Origin: Hyparrhenia diplandra | Lineage: Eukaryota > Streptophyta > Magnoliopsida > Poales > Poaceae | NCBI GenBank assembly: GCA_015847255.1 | Contig: JADLZK010004644.1 | Span: 86,460 to 150,459, forward strand | Reading direction: 5' to 3' | DNA length: 64,000 nucleotides | Shown: piece by piece, positions 33,601 through 45,975 of the stretch | Position numbering within the stretch: position 1 is the stretch's first letter | Layout of the letters: every line of letters begins with the position of its first letter | Program-made: the position numbers and the translations under genes | Notes under the pieces: model-generated | The model's input: only the letters and a program-made list of their open reading frames with translations | Told to the model about the DNA's origin: nothing | Databases searched by the model: none

Positions 33601-36600
33601 CGCCTCTAACCGACATGCATGACACACTCCTCGAAAGCAGTCCCGACATGACAAGAGACACCGGATGCAAGCTTGACAAAGCTTCATGACCAGGTAAGAC
33701 GCCGATGCCACAAATGGGAAGACGATCGAGCGACGCAGGAGGGTCGGTGGTAGGTGGAGTGGATACAACGCCCCGCAGCTATTAGACCGACCATCTCTCT
33801 CGGAGATGGAAGATTTTCACGTAACAACTGCACGGGTCAAATCACGAAAGCAATTGTTATCGGTAGTAAATTGGCGAACAGAGACGAGGTTCTTAATAAT
33901 TTGAGGGGACACAAGCACATTATTAAGACTTAAAAGAAGGAGGTAACTCAGGAGAGCCAATGGCCGGAGACAGAAGCCGAGCCATTACCGACAACAATGG
34001 ATGAAGGAGTAGGGTACCGTGGGGAAGAAATATGTGAAAGTGAGGAGGAGAGAGAGGTCATATGTGAAGTAGCACCTAAGTCGGCTAACCACCACTGGAC
34101 GCAGAGGGAAGTTCAAGGCCGCCGCCGTGTTGAACGCCGAGGCGAGCCGACGGATCCCACACGACGGAAGACCCGCCACCGGATCAGAGTCCAAAGAGCA
34201 GCCCATCGGGTCGTGTACGCTTGCCGCTGGCGACCAGCGCCGCGCGCGAGGGAGGGCGGTTGCTGCGCCGCACCGCCGCTGGGTGCATGCCGGGCCAAAG
34301 CAAGAAATGGGGCGGCACACGATGGGGAGGATTTCTCCGCGCCACACATCCGGCTGGTCCTCGCCATGGGTTGTAGTAGGGATGGCCAGGACGCCACCAC
34401 TGGGCCGCCCAAAACTCCATTGTTTTTTTTTGTTTTACCACGGACAAGTCACGCGATCAAACTGGGGCATCGGACGCTGACATCGCCAGTAGTACGTCGG
34501 GTCACGCCGCTGACGAAGACCGCGTCCGCGCTGATGGACGATGCGCCGGAGCCGCGGTCGGCCCGCGGATGCGCTGGGTCGATCGCGCGCTGAGATCACG
34601 ACCACGCCAAGGCGATCGAGTCGCCGGGGACGCGCTGGATCGCTGGTCGCCAAGGCCGCCTGATCGCTACCGATCGGCGAGCGGCCGCTGGATCACCGAG
34701 TGGCGCCGCCAACGCCGATGCCCGGGCGAGGTGGGTAAGCCGGGCGAAAGCGGATGCTCGGGCCGACGGCGGAGGCCGGGCGACAGGAGGATCCGCGACA
34801 CGCGCTGGTGGGTGAAGAGCGCCGCGTGGCGAGAGTCGCGCTGGGAGGTGGAGGGCACCGCGCCGGGCGGAGACGCGCTGGCTGGCAGCGGGAAGCGCAT
34901 CTAACCTAGCGGATGATACCATGAAAGAGATTATGGTCGAATAATTCGATTGATTCATATTAGAGGGTGCTGATACATATAGCATGCAATGGATATCCCC
35001 GCCAACCATGTCTCCATGCCTTGAGTTACCACGCACCCACAACACATCCGGAGTCATTAGGCACTCCACACACAGCACTAATAATAGTTAGTCTAACAGC
35101 TACCCCCTTAGGAAAATACAAGTAGTGAAGTGATAACGGAATAACAGTCTATATAAGTAGTTACAAGACTTCTTTAGGAAACACTCCTAATTTTCTTCAG
35201 GCACACACCAACTTACTTGGTACAGAAAAAAACTTTCTTGCGGTTCCTAATTATTTCTGAGAACTGAGCTATAACTCAGCTGGTAGAGCCTTTGAGGTCA
35301 CAGGCTGCCCTCCTGGTCTAAAACGGTGCTCGCAGGTTGCGTGAGTACCTCCATAAAGGATTTGTACTTCCCTCTCTTAACACAAAGCCAGAGTGTTATG
35401 CTTCTAGATTACCATGGATTTGGGGAGAATTAGGAGACAGGGAGGTAGGTGGTTGTTTGAGGATGTCTGGCGCCCCTATGGCTGGGGGTACCATTGGGAA
35501 ATGGCAGCCAGGGGAGGCCTACCTTTTAAGCCAGGAGGCCTACACCCTTGATTAGTGGTGTAGCCAGGAATTTGCACCTTGGTATTCTTTGTAAAAAATT
35601 CCAGCAGTGCAAATGCAATATATATAGGCTCACAAGACCATAAGAATAACCAAAAAGTGCCGCAGTGACCATAAATCCATAATAGTAACCAAAGCACAAT
35701 ACGTTGATCACTTGCATAACAGAAATATCTCTAATAGTTAGGACTTGAAGGATTACAAAATAGGAAAGGAAATTACAATAACATAAAAAAGATTTGAGTT
35801 TGGGATTTTCATCAAACACATGGAGTGCAATGTGCATACCTTGCCTTTGCCTGTGCGGCCATCAGCATTGCCTGCTTTCCCTTGTCGTGAGACTTGCCAA
35901 ATGAACTGACACAGCTCCACTGCTCACCAGTCACCATGACACTGCCCTTTCAATGTCCGTCCTTCCTTCGCCTCTCGACAGCGCCAGTGCAATATCACTC
36001 AGCCCGCGCACAAGCATAAGCGTGTGAGCCTCTGACGCTGAACCGCCGCCCACCCATGCTGCTGCCTGCCGCCTGCCACTATTTTCTGTTGTTGCAGGGT
36101 CGCGACGTGTATCTAGGTTATATTGAGGAATGGGGAACGAAAGTAACCCTGGAGGGATGGGGAACAGTGCAACACACGACTTTTGGTCTCACCACTTTGG
36201 CCTCTTGGGCTGGGAATTTTGATTGCTGTGGAGAAACATGTGAGCTAACGGATAGGAATATAGTTACATGAATACAGGTGCATATAAGATTTTTTACAAA
36301 AATCATTGGGTCTTCTCCCCCACGGTTAAGGTTCCTAATTTTCTTCTGAAATGACCTATTAGTATATTCCAAAGTACTTTGGTGGAATATGGGATAAAAA
36401 CATCTGCATTTGAATGCATTCTTTTTGACCTATTAGAAGCCCTAATGTGATTCAGTTGTAAAAATATTGGCTAACTAATGAAGGAAACCATATTAGTGTT
36501 TGAATTTCCAGGCTAACTTCACTTCTTTTTCTTTCTTTTTTCCTTGAATGTGCAGGAGAATTACTTCACTTCTAGTTTTGTCTTAATTTGTATATGTGCA

Positions 36601-39600
36601 CATGTTTATTGTCCAGTTGTATTTGTAGCAGGGATAATCTTTTTACACTTTTCTTCTTCACCATAATCATTGTCAGGGCCCTTTTGAATGCAACTTCTAC
36701 TAAATGTTCCATCATCTGAAGAGTTATTCACTCACAATGTCACCGATTATTATATATACAATTCCACTGATATACTGAAGCCAATGCACTGTCCTTAGAA
36801 GCATCGATCCAAAAAAGTGTTGAAGAGGAATTATATTCTTCCTTTGAGGTACATCTATCTTGCTCATCTCATGCCAGCTTTACATGTTGTACTGTTCTCT
36901 GATAAAAGTCGTAATACTTAGCTCTGGACAAACGCATGAAGAATGCAAAACTGTATTAGAGTTAAGGCCATGAAGCTCCTCCCGTCTAAAACTAGTATTT
37001 GTAACCTTCCTGTCTAAACTAGCATTTTCATTATTCCCTCTTCAGGAGAAAGATGTGAGAGTGGAACACCATTTGCACCGTGGTCGAGCCCTAGCTGCTT
37101 TCAGGCATCTTATTGCTAAGAGGGCTTCACAGCTGAAATCAGCTAGTGCACGTCAAGTGATATCCACACAGTCTAATGTTCAAGCAGATGTACAATTGAT
37201 GCTTGCTCCCTCTAAATCAAGCTGAACGATCAATTTTATATCGGTATGTCCATTCTACTGAATTGATTTTTATACCCAATGACTGTTCATGCTGTCAGTA
37301 ATAATATTTTCAGGTCGCCTGGTCGAACCCGGTGGACCTGGGACCGACTAGAAGATTAATCCGCGATTAGTCGCCGCCCAGGTCGATAAATCAACCCTGA
37401 ACGACCTTGGTGATCCATCTAGTCGCCCATGTATATCAGTATCAGGACATATATCTATATATATATATATATACCTCTATATACTGTATAAATATACACA
37501 ATAAAGCAAGCATCAAGACTGCATTAGTATTTAGCCAGGGAGTTGTTTTTCTTCTCTTTTTTCTGCACTGTCCAGAGGTCCGTATTCCTGTCCCAAACTC
37601 CATTTCTTTTGCTGACTTGCTGCTGGAATACCAAAAAGAAAAACTGAATGTCCCTGTTGTTGACTAACGGACTAACCAGCTTTCTGGTCGAGCTTAATTG
37701 AGTTAGACCTCCTGATCAGACACCAGGAACCGATAAGGATGACTAATGCGTGATTAATCGGACGACCTGAAGTCTATCAGTATCCATTATATTGCCTGTT
37801 GGGTAGTATTCACAATCTCTGAAGCATCATAAATTTATATAGTGAAGGTGGCAGGCTGATGCTTTGCCTTTTATGTGTGTCACTTTCTTATCAGTTTTTC
37901 TCTTCTCGAAAAACAGGTGGCTCCACTAGCTATTACAAACTTTGAGGACTCGACTCTAGTCGCTTCCTGTATATTCTTTTTGTTGGAACTTTGTGGCCTC
38001 TGTGCCAACATGCTTCGTTTAGATATTGCTGCACTACAGACGCATCTCTTCCTACTACAAGTCAGTTCAAGAAAATAAACATGCTGATCTATCTTCACCA
38101 AAGTCCCAGAGCTCCATGTGCAGTCCCATGGAGCTGGCATAGCTCCTGCTCTAGCTCGAGGCACTAGCTGAAGATTATGTCCAATCTGATCATCTGCATG
38201 TTTTGGAGCAGACTCAAACCTCGATGGCTCCCAAGAAGGAACAACCACAACATCCTTTTTATTGCTATTCTGCAGCACCTTGAAAAACAAGTTTGCCATC
38301 ATTGGAGGAAGAAAAAACTTGTGGATTTTGGCTTTTGACTGGTGTTGGTAATGCTGTCTCTTTACAGATCGCAACAAAATGAAACAAGTCAACACTGGAA
38401 TTTGGTTACTGAATTCTGTCAGGCACACCATCTCCCACTAAGTACACAAAATATCTTTCTTTACTGGCCAATGACAATGACTGGGTATTTTTATTTTTTT
38501 TTCTTCTCTTGGTTGCTATGTTTTTTTTTTTATTTTTTATTTGATAAGTTCCACACTGATTGTAATTGTGCTTTTGGCAGGTTGGCTTTTTATCAGAAGC
38601 TCAGATAGCTGGATTTCCTATTGAAGTGGTTATTGAAGTGGTATTTTTTATCTTCTTCATACCACGTAATTTTAGTTACAAAATACCACATACTAATTTA
38701 TTGCCATTGGTGTTTGTTCACTGTTCAGGCAGCCAAAAGAGATCAGGGATTCAAGATTGAGGACTCACATAGTGACTGTTCTGAAAATATGATGTCACTT
38801 AGAAGGAAAGCATACGGGTAATATACCTTCAGGAAGCAGTTATTCATCTTTCTCTGCTGATAGCAATGATCCCATGGAACTTTTCTGCATTCTGGAGAGT
38901 CTGTGAAAAGCAAAAACCCTGGGAGGCACTTCCTGATTAAAGCAAAAAACAAATGCAGTGGTCTTTGCTTGCCATGATTGCTTCATGCTTTCCAGATGTA
39001 ACTCCTCTCTCATGCTTAGTGTTTGGTTTGAGATTACAGCCGCAAAGGTAATAACTTGAGCATAGTATGAAGATTTTATTTTATTTTTTATTTTTGCTAA
39101 CAATGTTTCACATGCTTCAATGTTCTACTGTGTAATTTTGTTGCCTTCGTGTTTGTTGCTCATCATTAAGGGAGATGTCCTCGATCAAGGTGGATGATGT
39201 TTCTTCGAAAATAGCAAAGAATGTTAGATCTGCTGTTGAGGCCACAAAATAAATTGTCAAGTTCTGGCAGAAATGTTGAATTTCGTTACAACAGGAAGAA
39301 TCCAAAGCGAAGACGGTTCCTGGAAGTATCACAGGGAAAATCTCACAGTATGTTCCTCACTAGATAGCACATGTGGGTCAGGATTCTCATGCAACTTCCA
39401 ATCCTACCTTATATTGATGACCATCAGGAAAGAGGAAAAGCCAGTCGCTGAGAAACCATAATGTCTGTTGATATTGATGAAAGGCTTGCATCTTTATCAA
39501 ACATGGTAGCAGTGCTTTGTGAACAACAACTGTTTCTACCATTACTTAGAGCTTTTGAAATGTTTTTGCCTTCCTGCTCCCTTCTTCTTCATCCGTTCTC

Positions 39601-42600
39601 TCCAGGTTAGTAGTAATAGTTTATTTAGTTTTGATTTTTCGAACATGCAGGAGAACTGAGTGTCAATACATCGCGATTTAATTTGCAAGTAATATTCACC
39701 TAATTTGAGAGCATTTCTGTGTTACCCTTGAAAGGCATTTCTCAAATGCGCGTCTGTCCGAGGCTTCTGCACATTTGGCATCGTTTTCAGCAAGAATAAA
39801 AGATGAAGCTTCATGCTCAACTGAACTCTTCCAAAGAAGTGTCAGTTATAGCAGAATGGGTGGCTGTTACAGCTGTAAAGCTGCAGATGCTCTCCTCTCA
39901 ACCTGTCCATCAATTTATGAGAAGAGGTGTTTACTGCAGCTTCTTGCAGCAGTGGATTTCACGATGGTGGCACTTCATCATCTTACTTTAGCCAAGATAT
40001 TGAAGATTAATCTGTCTGAACCTTCTTTGTGTAAAGATGGTGATATCTACAACTGGAATGATTCGATGGATGATGATTCTCTTTGACATCATTAGAAAAG
40101 GACGGTCAATGGGAGCAGAAAGAAGCTCGAACTTGGGCAAGACAACTGGAGTCAAGTGGCATAGCTTGGGAGTTACACTTGACCATGTTACTGAATCACA
40201 GGTATGTGGTTTCCCCTTAATTTATGTATAGTCCATCTAATCTATACTAATGAAATTACGCAGTTTCAACTTGTACACCTGATCCCTTTTTTTGACACGT
40301 CTTGTCTTACCATATATGAATTAAATCATTAATGTTTGAATTTACACAGCTCTTTTAGTACCATTTGTCAGTAATCGCAGGCGGCAGCTTAGTACCATCC
40401 CCAAACCATCTATTATTTTGCTGTCTGAGATAAATTGTACTACTTTGTAAAAATTTGCCATTCTAGGTTTGGCCTATGCAAAACTATCTTAAATATGACT
40501 ATGTTTACAGAAATAGTATCAACATTATGACTCCAAATAGGTACCACTTATGAAAATACTTGGCGATTAATTTAATGTTTCATTTTTTGGCATCATAAAT
40601 ATCAGTCCACTGTTCACATCACACAAATTCTGCTTCCTCGGTGCTATGGCCATCCACTGGAAGCACTATTGCCACCCTTGCTGGCTTGTGAAACATAAGT
40701 TTGTTGGATATATATAGAAATTATAAATATCACTAACTAGTAACTACTTGGGAAGCATCATGTACAAGAGCACATTGGTGCACATATGCACAAATCAAAT
40801 CTCATACTCCATGGATGCAATCTGAATGGCCTGAGTGAGCGCAGAAATCCCCTCTTCTATGTTATTCTTATGCAGATTTAGGCTCAACCTGATTTCGTCC
40901 AATTAAAAGGTGAAGACATCATGAAGGATTCCATGTTTCAGAGTTCATCTGATGGATGAGATTAGATTGTTTGTATGTGCACCAATATACTCTTGTGCAC
41001 CAGATATTTAATAAACTATTTTATTTAACAAAGAATATATATTCCATTTTGTCTTGACATGAGTTTTGTATGCACGATAATGGAAAAAAACAGAATCATA
41101 ACCAACCATGATCACTATACTACATTGCCATTGGTGTACAGTAAAGATTTTACAGTGAGTCAGGTCAATCATGTGCAGCTACAAAGTGATGTATCGCCTG
41201 TATACCCCGAAACCATCTTATTAATCACCATGAACCAATTGTGGATTACATAATTAATATTCATCACTAGGAGTACATTTTGACGTTCTCAGTATGGCCT
41301 TCTTTATGTTATGCTGACATCCAACTGCGGGACATGTGTAGGCAGAAGCCATGGTTGCTGAATGGAAGGAATTTCTTTGGGATATCCCACAAGAACGTGC
41401 AGCCTTGTGGGGTCACTGCCAATCTCTCTTTATGAGACATTCTTTTCCTCCTTTTAAGGTATTAAATGCAAAAAACGATGTACTCCCTCCATTAGAATGC
41501 AAGGTGTCCTAGTTCTATGCACATATATTAAGGAGGCATTAAGATGATAGTAGCCTTCATCTTTCTACCAAAGAAACAAACATGAAAATGATCAGTGCCA
41601 TCTAGCTGCTGCATGTGTGGAGAAAAATCTTGCTTGCATTATTTGTTAGACTACGTTTATTGCTGGCAGCTTTTCCAGTTTCATTGTAAGCTAACCCATT
41701 AATAAGGGCATTTTAGGAACACTCATAGATGCATGCTTGGAGAATGTAGTATGCCTTGTAAAAAAAAAAAACTGCCTCAGATCCTAAACGCCTTTGTATT
41801 ATGAAATGGAGGGAGTACTTGTTTTCCCTTATCCTTGTAAATCACTAAATTGTATGTTCATTCACCGCACATGCAGGCTGGATTATTTTTCATAAGCATG
41901 CTGAAGCAGTAGGAAAAGAGATACCAGCACGAGCTTCATGAAATACTATTGCTCTCTACAATGGCTAAGTGGAACTATGACTAAATCCCTCCCGTAAGCT
42001 TCATTTTTCCTTATTTATGTTCACATTGTGCTCAATCTTATGATTCTTATCATCTCCTTGCTGATTAGCACTCCCCTTTCACAGGGTCTATCCTCTTCAT
42101 CTTTTATGGAAATTGAGACTAGGGTGTGGCTCCTGGCTGTTGAGTCAGAGAGTCAATCTAAGGCTGATGGTGATTTTGCCACTTCTGCTGTTGCTCATAA
42201 CATAGCTGTTGGAAACAGTTGTAGTATTATAGAACAGACGGCTGACGTCATCATAAAAATAGACAGTAATATGAGCTTGTCACACATGAAAGTTACAGAA
42301 AGGAATGGCAACACGGGACAGTTTATCAAGTCAACATGTGCAACTCTTTGAGTCTAACAGCGAAGCATCTTCAACAACAATAAATATACGAGAGCAAAGT
42401 TTATGGGTGAAAACAAATTCACCACTTAGACGAGGGGCCAATGACAATATTGAAAAAGTAGAACTACCGAGCTGGATAACAATTTTAGTTTTCATAGTTC
42501 AAAGACTGAGAACAAGCTAGAAGTTTACTTTCTGAAGAGGAATTTGCAAAAATGGAAGCATCTTTATCTGGCTGGGAACAAAATGTTAGACCTGTAGATA

Positions 42601-45600
42601 TGGAGAAGGCTGTGCTCTCCTTACTGGAATTTGGGCAAATAACTGCTGCTAAGCAACTCCAACAAAAAGCTGTCTCCATCATATATTCCTGAAGAACTTG
42701 TCCTTGTTGATGTTGCTTTAAGAGTTGCCAATAGCAGCAGTAGTGGAGAGATCAGTTTGTCATGCTTTGACACGCAGGCTCTTTTCGATACTTCAGTCAC
42801 TGGAAGTAGCAAATAGCTGGGATATGATTAGCCCATCACAGGTCTGGTTATTTTATCTCATTCATTTTATGACATGATTCTGTTAGAAACTAGTGATGGA
42901 GTTGCTGCTTTTGCCACTTCTTCTAGGGTGGTGCTGAGGTCATTTCTGGGGTGTTGTTACTATCCCTGTTATACTCCCTCCGCCCTAAATATATAAAGCA
43001 TAACCGCTTTTTATTCGTTCTGTAATGCAAGGCGTGCTCTTTTTTCTCTCCCATCTAGATGCACTTGCATCCATGCAGTAGTACGAGATAGAATTAATAA
43101 CGTTCATTGGTCTTTGGACCAGAGGTAGTTATGCCTTGTATCTTTGGGATGGAGGGGAGTAACATTGTATCATTGTAACTATATCCTTGAACGATTAAAT
43201 GATACGTGTGTAAAGAAATATTTTCTCAAGTTTACACGGTTTACAATGTTTATGCATCGATAACAAATTTACAATAATTCTATCCAAAGCATTCACATCA
43301 CCTCTCCTGTTAATTATTGACTAGTGGCTATAGTTGTAAAGTTATTGATATTATGTCAAGATGTTAGCATACAAAAAAAGACATTTTTGCTGTGATACAA
43401 TAATTCTCTTCAACCATAGGTTTGCATCCATGTTGGCGTGTAAACTTGCATCTGATACATTTTGTGAAGTGTTGGTGCAACTCAGGTCAATTTGTATATT
43501 CTGTTACATCAAAGCTGCTTAGTACATCAAAGTAGCTCTGGCTGTATCATGAAAATGTACTTGGCTATGAAGGGCTGGGTAGGTATGGTTCTAATCAATC
43601 TGATATCAGGAAAAGCAATTTATTTGTGGAGTGTTAGGTAGCTACTCGTTCTAACCAATCTGATATCAGGCAAAAGCAACTTCATTTATTACTTCTGTGA
43701 ACTTATTGGTTAAACAAGCTTGTGAAATCTCTTAGGCCTTGTTTAGTTTGGTGGGGATTGGCAGGGATTAAATCCCCTACAAGTCAAAGTTCTCATTGCC
43801 TCCAATCCCCTTGGGGAGGGATTGACCGAACCAGATCTCGTAGACCATGATCATCGCAGTTATTCTTTAGATCTGGGGTTGGTTATTGAATATTGATTAC
43901 ATGTTTGTTCCTTATTTACCTATATAGTGCTTCAAGTTGAATCATTGGTACAAATGATGCTGATTTTGTCCATGCTCATCACTCCATGTATGTTAAAATA
44001 TTGTTTATAAGTGTTAATGTGATCCAAAAATAAGAATGATGTTTTTCTCAGGTTATGGAGATACTAGCTGCTTAAAATGTGGTGAGGGCCGTGGGCGAAG
44101 CTCTTATTAGAGAATAATAGCAGTTGTTCGAACTGCTAAATTATTGGGACTCCCATTCTCTGAAGCATTTGAGAAACAGCCAATTGAACTTCTGCAGTTA
44201 CTTTCCCTGAAAGCCCAGGATTCTTTGATGAAGCAAAATTTCTGGTGGAGACACACATCATGCCTGCATCTAGCATTGCCAGAATTTTAGCAGATTCGTT
44301 TCTAAAGGTCTGTTCATTGCTCAGGTTTTGACAGTACACTTTTCGGTATATATTGCAGTGCTACTGCTATGTTACATGATATGCTTTCAATCCAGGGGCT
44401 TTTAGCACAAGATCGTGGAGGCTATTTGGATTCCCAAAAGGAAGAGGGTCCTGCACCTCTATTGTGGAGATCAAGTGACTTCTTAAAGTGGGCAAAACTA
44501 TGTCCATCAGAATCAGAAATTGGCCATGCTTTGATGCGTTTGGTAATGACTGGACATGAAGTACCGCATGCTTGTGAGGTTGGTGTATCTTCTGATCCCT
44601 TGTTTTGCTTTTCAATATTTTTCCCCGCTTCTTAAGTTGTCTTGAAATATCATTGCAGGTTGAACTCCTAATATTGTCGCATCACTTCTACATGTCATCT
44701 TCTTGTCTTGATGGAGTGGATGTTCTAGTCACATTTGCAGCAAATAGAGTGGAGTCATATGTTTCAGAGGGAGATTTTTTTCTTGTTTAGCTCGCTTGAT
44801 CACTGGAGTGAGCAATTTCCATTCCTTGAGCTTCATTCTTTCGATCCTTGTAGAGAATGGCCAATTGGAATTGCTGCTTCAAAAGTATTCTGCCACTGAC
44901 ACAGCCACAGGGACACCTGCATCGGTTCGAGGATTTAGGATGGCTGTTATTACATCACTGAAACAGTTTAACCCGAATGATGATGACGCTCTCTCTATGG
45001 TCTCTCTTCCCCTATCCCTCAGCTCGTTACTACTACAAATCTATTTACTATCTGACAACCCACGACCCACAGTAGCTTTCAAAAGTAGATTTAACACATT
45101 GCCAAACATATTTTAATAATTTATTAATCACAAAAGACCATCAGTATAGACATTATCACTATGAATGTTAACCTTCTGTTTCCTTATACTCTGTTATGTC
45201 TGTGTCTAATGCAGGTATACAAGCACTTTGACATGAAGCATGAGGCTGCTTCTCTCCTTGAATTGCGTGCAGAGCAATACATGAACAGCTGGTTATCTCG
45301 GTATGACAAGGAACGGCGGAAATGATGAGCTTCTTGAGGCTATGCATCACCTTGTAGAGACAGCTGAGGTTCTTTCTACTATTGATGCTGGCCAAAGAAC
45401 ACATCGTAGCTTGTGCCCGTGCATCTCTTCTCTCACTTCAGATCCGAATACCTGATCTTATGTGGATTGGTCTTTTCGAGACCAATGCCCGCGAATTTTT
45501 GTGGAACAATCTAGGTTCCAGGAAGCTCTTATTGTTGCTGAAGCATACAACATAAATCAACCTATAGAATGGGCTCCAGTCTTTTGGAATCAAATGCTAA

Positions 45601-45975
45601 AGCCGGATCTAATCGAAAGCAATTCGCGGGCCGAGTTTGTATCAGTGCTGCCACTGCAGCCACCAATGCTTCTCGAGCTTGCAAGGTTTTACAGGGCGGA
45701 GGTTGCAGCCAGGGGAGAGCAGTCACACTTCTCTGTCTGGCTTTCACCTGGAGGCTTGCCTGCAGAGTGGGTGAAACATCTTGGCAGGTCATTCAGGAGC
45801 CTGCTGCGTAGAACAAGGGACATGAGGCTGAGGCTGCAGTTGGCAACTCTGGCGACAGGCTTCATTGACGTTCTTGATATTTGCAATAGAATTTTTTGGA
45901 TAAAGTCCCTGACAATGCTGGCCCGCTGATCCTAAGGAAGGGCCACATGGAGGGGCATACCTTCCTCTCATGTAA
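21607..45975 (+). CDS. Spatacsin-like protein (SPG11 homologue), very large multi-exon gene
   Basis: Plant homologue of spatacsin, a large protein whose animal form acts in lysosome and autophagosome renewal; it ends in a Spatacsin C-terminal domain. Well-placed exons: 21562-21754, 21863-23803, 24497-24569, 25274-25397, 26734-26804, 26877-26978, 27065-27547, 27621-27806, 27901-28185, 28562-29070, 29725 to about 30110, about 30236-30381, 36677-36848, 37046-37243, 37917 to about 38440, several between 38579 and 39604, about 39735-40201, 41341-41458, 41877-41991, 42085-42841, 44052-44307, 44396-44578, 44659-44999, 45215-45975. Conserved blocks include GPAVLQLCRW, EVLDRALLF, HIPWESQFEYFVAHNDVGKV, VEHHLHRGRALAAFRHL, MVAEWKEFLWD, SQKEEGPAPLLWR, MKHEAASLLELRAEQY and FRSLLRRTRDMRLRLQLATL; the end is GAYLPLM. 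The start at 21607 (MSTSRQID) is the likeliest. Many exons carry single-base indels (for example near 21900, 23750, 25305, 36690, 44780 and 45945), so no continuous frame exists as given. One intron (30382-36676) contains a Copia element. Confidence 0.88.
24891..25142. mobile_element. Long-TIR MITE (about 252 bp) in a spatacsin intron
   Basis: The left end AGTTAAATGCATGAGCAG continues through CCCTGAA..GTCAAGG. The right end is its imperfect inverse, CCTTGACA..GAGGGCTGCTCTC then ATGCATTTAACT. The inverted repeats span roughly 40 bp. It has no coding capacity. No target duplication is evident, so the superfamily is unclear; Mutator-like is one option. Confidence 0.65.
26065..26109 (+). repeat. 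G-rich tract with G-quadruplex potential
   Basis: Runs of three to six G separated by single T or short TGT spacers cover 26071-26108 on the sense strand of a spatacsin intron. At least five G-runs of three or more lie within 40 bp, satisfying the usual G-quadruplex pattern. It is probably a GGGT/GT microsatellite; any structure is inferred. Confidence 0.7.
30576..30580. repeat. Target site duplication (left), GCTAC
   Basis: GCTAC immediately precedes the left LTR and is repeated directly after the right LTR at 35099-35103, as expected for integration of a Copia element with a 5-bp stagger. Confidence 0.88.
30581..30772 (-). repeat. 3' LTR of the Copia element (192 bp)
   Basis: Starts TGAAAGAGATTATGG and ends TAGTCTAACA on the plus strand. 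It pairs with 34922-35098. The two LTRs differ by many small indels and few substitutions. Confidence 0.88.
30970..34900 (-). pseudogene. Frame-broken gag-pol of the Copia element
   Basis: Polyprotein remnants appear in all three minus-strand frames. The core integrase motif YYLVILDD, the RT approach WIHPATGVDFDETFGHVIKP, the catalytic YVDD, MKDLGAPHHFLGMRVQR and the RNase H block are each recognisable, but frameshifts fall every 100-300 bases. A gag zinc knuckle is not evident. Described as a remnant; no functional protein is encoded as sequenced. Confidence 0.82.
34922..35098 (-). repeat. 5' LTR of the Copia element (177 bp)
   Basis: Same termini as the left LTR (TGAAAGAGATTATGG .. TAGTCTAACA), 15 bp shorter overall. 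Adjacent inward lies the primer-binding site TGGTATCA on the minus strand. Confidence 0.88.
35262..35345 (+). repeat. tRNA-like segment, possible SINE or tRNA-derived fragment
   Basis: GCTATAACTCAGCTGGTAGA resembles a tRNA D-arm with an internal pol III A box (TAACTCAGCTGG). About 50 bp downstream GCAGGTTGCG loosely resembles a B box. A full cloverleaf cannot be drawn: no matching acceptor stem is seen. It lies in the intron just downstream of the Copia insertion. Confidence 0.3.
35548..35580. mobile_element. hAT-like terminus fragment
   Basis: AGTGGTGTAGCCAGGA resembles the terminal repeat of the hAT-like element at 46426-46901 (CACTGGCGTAGC / CAGTGGCATAGC). No second terminus is visible nearby, so only one end is recorded. 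Confidence 0.3.
37311..37769. mobile_element. TIR element in a spatacsin intron (about 459 bp)
   Basis: Begins CAGGTCGCC and ends GGACGACCTG (inverse CAGGTCGTCC). Internal GCGATTAGTCGCC- and TGATTAATCGG-type words occur near both ends, a composition seen in grass hAT-like non-autonomous elements. A (TA)n microsatellite lies at about 37448-37474. I see no matching 8-bp target duplication. It falls between the exons at 37046-37243 and 37917. Confidence 0.5.
41483..41815. mobile_element. Stowaway-type MITE (333 bp)
   Basis: Termini CTCCCTCCATTAGAATGC and AATGGAGGGAG are inverted repeats, flanked by TA at 41481-41482 and 41816-41817. Non-coding; sits in a spatacsin intron (41459-41876). Confidence 0.85.
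42974..43159. mobile_element. Stowaway-type MITE (186 bp)
   Basis: Termini CTCCCTCCGCCCTAAA and GGGATGGAGGGGAG are imperfect inverted repeats, flanked by TA at 42972-42973 and 43160-43161. Lies in the intron 42842-44051 of the spatacsin gene. Confidence 0.8.
43736..43860. mobile_element. Partial Tourist-like terminus
   Basis: GGCCTTGTTTAGTTTGGTGG followed by GGATTGGCAGGGATTAAATCC is typical of the terminus and first arm of grass Tourist-like elements. I cannot identify the opposite terminus, so the element may be truncated. Confidence 0.4.

Larger units (their letters stand above)
30581..35098 (-). mobile_element. Copia-type LTR retrotransposon in a spatacsin intron, antisense
   Basis: Complete element of 4,518 bp with LTRs at both ends, TG..CA termini and a 5-bp GCTAC target duplication. 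Reading on the minus strand: a primer-binding site TGGTATCA (initiator tRNA-Met type) abuts the right LTR at 34914-34921. Next comes a gag-like region (about 34900-34000), an integrase segment (YYLVILDDCTHYLWTFPLRL at about 33400-33530 and CDNGRE), reverse transcriptase (DVKNAFLHG, YVDD) at about 32100-31650, then RNase H (LVYCDNISAIYMTSNP) ending near 30970. A G-rich polypurine tract (30773-30780) abuts the left LTR. The integrase-before-RT order identifies Copia, not Gypsy. All frames are broken by many indels, so it is not autonomous as sequenced. It lies opposite to the host gene and entirely within one intron. Confidence 0.92.

Noticed and set aside
35262..35345. Functional tRNA gene
   Set aside because: No acceptor stem or anticodon arm can be paired; kept only as a low-confidence tRNA-like fragment.
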